Source of the DNA: Calocera cornea HHB12733
Taxonomy: Eukaryota > Basidiomycota > Dacrymycetes > Dacrymycetales > Dacrymycetaceae
Reading direction: 5' to 3'
Assembly: GCA_001632435.1 (NCBI GenBank)
Contig: KV423991.1
Span: 1-64,000, forward strand
Length of the DNA: 64,000 nt
The notes under the pieces were generated by a model, which made no database searches, was not told the origin of the DNA, and saw only the letters and a program-made list of their open reading frames with translations. Position numbers and translations under genes: made by a program. Positions 59,907 to 64,000 of the stretch are shown one piece after another (position 1 is the first letter of the stretch; each line of letters starts with the position of its first letter).

Positions 59907-61645
59907 CTTGCTTTTCTAGCCCGAACTCGCTCGGGCCGTCTGGGCTGGCAGGGGGCGCTAGGTAGACGTGTGCTCGCGGGGTGCGGGGCGGCGTTGGTCG
60001 CCTCGGTGTCGCCTGGCGTGGGTTGGTGGGCGGCTGAGGCGCGGGAGGGGGACGGCGCCGCTGGGCGTGGGCGTTCGAGGAGGGCCGACGGGCGGAGATG
60101 CGATGGGACGAGGGCGAGCGGGCGGGGGAGGAGGGCAGGTAATCCAGTATATGACCCGACCGCCCACCGGCCCAGTCCTGCCATGCTAAGGTTCTGCATG
60201 CTTTCCCCTCCCCTCCCCTCCCCTCCCCTTCTCTTCCTCCCCTCACCCGACGCCCCCGATCCCACAGAGCAGCAGGCGATCCCGCATCCCACATTCCGCA
60301 TTCCCATCCATCCATCCTCGCGCAAGGCCAGCCGGCCGGGCCAGCGGTAAACAACACCCGTAGCACTGTACTGTACCGGCAGAGCAGAGCAAAGCTTGGC
60401 GGAATGGGGGCGAACTGTGCGTGCCGGATCCCAACCAGGCAGGCTGGGGCGGGGCGTTGAGTGAAGCTTGGAATGCCAGTGCGAATAGGGAAATGTGACG
60501 TGTCGGGCGGGTCGCCCCCCACTCTCAGGGACGCGCCGCGATATGCTGCGCGGACATGCCCGGGGCGTGGACATTACGTGCCGTGCGAATTGTGTGAGTA
60601 ACTTAGTTCGTTATAGCTATATCCCGTTATTGGCTGTCCGAAATAGCGCCTGAGGAGCGGGAGCCTGGGGCCATAGACTACAGTAGTACCGGCGATTGGC
60701 TGCGCCCAGTGCCTTGGGTTTGCCCATCTGCGGAGGGTATAGAAGACAAGTGCTCTCTGGTGGGGCGGGCGATCTGGAACGAAGCCACTTTGGAAGTGGG
60801 TCGCCGGGGGGGGATGCTCTTTCCGGTAAGGAACGCTACATACATCGAGGTACCGGTACGGAGCGCGACGCGTCGCGTCGCGTTCGCGCGGGGCTCGCAC
60901 TTCCCACACGTCCCACGCACGTAACGCCGGCGCAAAGTACCAAAACTGTTCGTCATATTACTTACAGTAAGTAGACGGTCTTAAGCATATTAGGAAGTCG
61001 CCAAGCCCGCACCCGCACTACGAGTCGTGCTCTGGGACCGCCGAGGGAAGGAAGAGGGCAGAAGCTCCCATGTCCGAGCCAAGCCGGCCAGCGCCAAGGG
61101 CCAAATGTCACATCCGACAGGCTGAGCCTCAGGCTCCTCCGCTCCCTGCTCCCTGACCTTTGCTTCAATATCCATGGTCAGTGCCTCCCCCCAATGCACG
61201 GACCCGAAATAAACGGGGCACGAACCACTGCCAGCCGGCTTCCCGAATTGGAATATTGAAGCGAGCGGCGGCCTGCAGTACGCGGGGATCGGGTACGGCT
61301 CTGGCACGGTCTGCCCATGGGGCCGGCCAGCCGATCTGCGCCCCGGCGGGCGGGCACGCATAGCGCCATATCATGCCATGTCCCTCCCCTTGGCCGCGGG
61401 CTATTACGGGCGCGTGGACAATAGTGTGGCGCGCAGAGTCTTCGGCGGGCCTGAAGAGCGTGGCTCGCTCTCCCACGAGGCCGCTGTCACACCACCCACA
61501 CACCGTCTTTACGTGCCCCGCCTGCTTGTCTCCTCTTTCGCTCGCTCGACCGGTTCATATCGACATCGACGACAGCGACGACGACAGCGACGCTTCCAAC
61601 GCTTCCAACCACGGGCGCCCTCTTCCCGCCCCTCCCCGAGCAACG
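59907..61645. promoter_or_regulatory. long divergent promoter region GT90-e / SGNH-cap-b
   Basis: 1.74 kb between divergent start codons. Five tandem CCCCT units at 60205-60229 read as AGGGG toward GT90-e about 300 bp upstream of its ATG. The CGCGACGCG-like run near 60865-60885 is CpG-dense. No gene is supported. Confidence 0.4.
60205..60229 (-). repeat. (AGGGG)5 tandem in GT90-e upstream region
   Basis: Five perfect CCCCT/AGGGG units. AGGGG equals the yeast stress-response element core; relevance in this fungus is unproven. Confidence 0.5.
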
Positions 61646-63588
61646 ATGTTCACGCGCCCCACGCTGCTGCTGCGCAAGCCCGCCGCCTCGCTCACGGGCG
61701 TCCTCCTCCTCCTCAGCGGCCTGCTGATCTACGCCTTCCTCGCCCCGGGCCCCTACCGCCCGCTGGACCGGCTCGACCTCCTGCACCTCCCGCACGTGCC
61801 CTCCCTCCTCCGCCCGCCGTCCCTCTCCCCGCCCGCCCAGGGCTCCTCCTCCTCCTCCTCGGCCTACTACTCCTCCTGGAACCGCCCCCAGATCCCGGGG
61901 TACTGCGACCCGGGGTCGGCGGACGACGTGTGGGCGCACAAGTACACCGAGGAGAACTTGCTCCTCAGCCGTGCGTTCGGCGCGAGCGGGACACGCTTTC
62001 GCCGCCTCGTGCAGAAGGCGATGCGCGGCGAGCCGGTCAAGATGGGCGTTATCGGCGGGTCGGGTGCGTCCCCCCCCCCCTCCCTCGCTGACCTGCGAGC
62101 CAGGCTGACGGTCTGCTGGGGAATATAGTGTCAAGGGGAAGGAACGTGCTCCCCTCCGAGACGTACCACGCGCGCATCTTCCGCATGTGGAACGAGACGT
62201 TCTTCCCCCACCCCGGGAACACCCTCGTTGACGGGTCAAAGGCCGCGACGGGCAGCAGGTACTTCAGCATGTGCTTCGGGTCGCACATCGACGAGGACGT
62301 GGACCTGGTGCTCGTCGAGCTGAGCATCAATGATCAGAGGTGCGCCCCCTTCTTTTCCTTGCCTCTCCGTCCGTCTCCGTGCGAAAAGAAGCTGATAGAG
62401 GGAACAGGCTGATGGAGAACGCGCTCGCGTGGGAGACGCTCGTCCGCGCGCTGCTCGAGCTGCCCAACGCGCCCGCCGTCATATCGACCAGCACGTTCGC
62501 GCTGCAGTTCATCCAGGGGTGAGTGGTGCGATTTCGCCTGCGCATGCGACGCAGCGCTGATGCTGGGCTCAGGCTCGGCGTAGGCGGCGACGTGCATCTC
62601 GGTGTGGCGAACTACTATGATATCCCCGTGATCAGGTGCGTTCCTCCTCATACCCTCGCTGCACTCGTTCCTTGGGGAACGCGCTCGCTCACCCTCCCCC
62701 CCTACAGCCTGCGCAACCCCATCCTCCCCTACCTCTTCGCGGACCCCGGTCTAGAATGGAAGATGTTCGGCTACTCAAAGGGCATCGACCGCCGGCACAT
62801 GAACGCCCTGGGACACGAGATGCTCGCGGACTTTACGACGCACTGGATGCGCGACCAGGTGTGCAAGGTCCTCTCGGAGCGGGACGCCCCGCCCAGGGTC
62901 GAGAGCGCCGAGCCGAGCTGGTGGACGGCGCCCGTGGACATGGGCGAGGTGCCGCGTGTACGTGCCCTACCCCACCTTGTTCCGGTATGTATCCTAGTTA
63001 CTGACGCCTCCCAGCTGCGCATGACGGACGTCTGGCTCAAAGTGAACGAGACGCAGATCTCCCTCCAGCCCAGCTGCAGGAGCACGACGACGACGCCGCG
63101 GCTCGAGCCCTCCTCCGCCTCCCCCGACTGGCACTTCGAGGAAGCCCCGCTCGGCAAGGCGTACTGGAGCGCGGACGTGCCCGGCGCGCAGATCTCCTTC
63201 GACGTCACCACCGTCGAGGGCCGCGTGGGCGTCTTCTTCCTCCGCAGCCCGAAGCTCGGCTTGGGCAACGCCCGGTGCTGGGTGGACGGCAAGAGCACGG
63301 TCGGCGAGACCGCCGTCGGGTTCTGGGAGAAGGAGCAGTGAGTCCATCCCTCCATCCCTCCATCCCTCCATCTCCTATCCCCCCCTCGCAGTCGCAGGAA
63401 CAGCGCTGACACCCCCTTGTGCTTTGCTTTGCTTTGCTTTGCGGCATGGTAGGAGCGTGGCGGACTATGTGGAGCTCGCGGAGCTCCTGGAGCCCGGAAA
63501 GCACACGGTCACGTGCGAGGTTACGACGGGCACGCGCGACCCGGGCGGCGGGCATGCGGTCAAGATCATGGGCCTGGCCAGTGTCTGA
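61646..63588 (+). CDS. SGNH-type capsular-associated-like membrane protein, copy b
   Basis: Exon 1 is 61646-62063, intron 62064-62128, then five or six exons to TGA 63586-63588; about 490 residues. A type II helix (LTGVLLLLSGLLIYAFL) lies near residues 14-31, followed by a Pro/Ser-rich stem. Blocks are MGVIGGS-VSRGRN, VELSINDQ, GGDVHLGVANYYDIPVIS and DRRHMNALGHEMLADF (D-x-x-H). The C-terminal beta-rich domain runs from WHFEEAPLGKAYW to HAVKIMGLASV. Domain order and the intron right after the GGS serine match copy a. The last intron carries two microsatellites. Putative esterase or acyltransferase of surface glycan, by inference. Confidence 0.78.
63344..63441 (+). repeat. two intronic microsatellites
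   Basis: An 8-bp CCATCCCT unit repeats at about 63344-63375 and TTTGC repeats four times at about 63421-63441, both inside the last intron of SGNH-cap-b (about 63338-63453). Confidence 0.75.
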
Positions 63589-64000
63589 ACCCGAACGCGC
63601 TTCATCCATCCCATGGCTAGGAGAGGGTGCGGCGGCGGGAGAGAGAAGGTCGAGGGAGAACGTGTATCCATATCAGTCTCATATTATTCCCATATAGATG
63701 GAGATGTACAAGTAGCAGCAATGTTTCCCGGCTTGCGAGGCGAATTGTAATACCCTGCAGCGACCAACGGAGCCCCGATCTGGTCCTTCTAGTTTGCAGG
63801 GAAGGATGCCGTCACGGCTGCTCCTTGTTGATCGTCATGAAATCTATTGGTCTCACGTGCACAGGAGTGCGACCCTCGCTCGCGGTACTGTGGTGACGTG
63901 AAGTATTTATAACAATGGTCACTTCGTCTCGATACAAGCCCATCATCTCTCCCTCACACCTGGCCGCACGTTCTCTACAGGCGGCGGAACAGTGGTCTTT
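63589..64000. other. right-edge region, possible start of another gene
   Basis: AAGTATTTATAAC at about 63901 is TATA-like. An ATG at 63915 opens a frame to the window end (about 28 codons, no recognised motif). It may be the 5' part of a plus-strand gene or just its leader. Confidence 0.25.

Noticed and set aside
59218..60522. 434-codon minus-strand frame upstream of GT90-e
   Set aside because: It runs through GT90-e introns and the promoter. The composition is Pro/Arg low-complexity. The ATG at 59906 with the spliced membrane helix is the better start.
61373..61645. N-terminal extension of SGNH-cap-b in the same frame
   Set aside because: The extension is acidic/Ser/Pro low-complexity. The ATG at 61646 directly precedes the membrane helix, as in copy a.

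Overview
The window looks like a chromosome segment of a filamentous basidiomycete, most likely an Agaricomycete. It is GC-rich. Nearly every gene is broken by many short introns, mostly 47-60 nt with GTGCG/GTGAG donors. Single-exon ORFs are rare, and interstitial TTAGGG runs, the telomere motif of these fungi, lie near the left edge. Housekeeping markers fit: UBR7/mlo2, a VAMP7-type R-SNARE, Sec61 beta, ribosomal protein uS11, two profilins and triosephosphate isomerase. The species cannot be named from sequence alone.

The striking content is a dense collection of predicted Golgi glycan-active genes, almost all type II membrane proteins with one N-terminal hydrophobic helix. There are three GT18-type glycosyltransferases (0.99-2.43, 3.24-4.69, 50.0-51.7 kb) and three GT61 enzymes (18.0-19.7, 27.9-29.8, 30.1-32.1 kb). 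There are five GT90/CAP10-type enzymes (20.3-22.4, 32.6-34.8, 39.1-41.5, 42.4-45.3, 56.8-59.9 kb) and one O-fucosyltransferase-like protein (35.9-37.6 kb). One orphan, possibly GT-B-like, membrane protein sits at 25.5-27.2 kb. Three PC-esterase/TBL-like SGNH proteins (11.3-12.7, 52.0-53.5, 54.4-56.0 kb) and two further SGNH-type 'capsular-associated' proteins (23.4-25.3, 61.6-63.6 kb) complete the set. That makes 18 of 28 genes. By analogy with Cryptococcus capsule genes (CAP10/CXT1-type GT90, CAS-type esterases/acyltransferases), they could build and decorate, for example O-acetylate, an extracellular heteroglycan. This is inference.

Layout. 0-1 kb: strong hairpin, duplicated palindromic element and degenerate telomeric repeats. 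1-5 kb: tandem GT18 pair, visibly less GC-rich than the rest. 5-11 kb: small secreted Cys-rich protein, a Ser/Pro-rich unknown and UBR7. 11-17.4 kb: first PC-esterase, NmrA-like reductase, VAMP7-like SNARE, Sec61 beta, uS11. 18-37.6 kb: main glycosyltransferase block (GT61, GT90, SGNH, orphan, GT61, GT61, GT90, O-FucT-like), nearly all on the minus strand. 39-45 kb: tandem GT90 pair on the plus strand. 45.5-49.3 kb: tandem profilins and TPI. 50-63.6 kb: third GT18, two PC-esterases, the canonical GT90 and the second SGNH protein.

The cluster shows layered duplication. There are tandem pairs (GT18, GT61, GT90, PC-esterase, profilin), a twice-occurring GT61-GT90 head-to-tail pair and a twice-occurring divergent GT90/SGNH pair. 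Intron positions are shared within families but differ by loss or gain. The best case is a 13-nt microexon in the second GT18 gene whose flanking introns are each missing in one of its paralogs. Splice models for fifteen genes or partial structures were checked by frame and motif continuity; the other exon limits are approximate.
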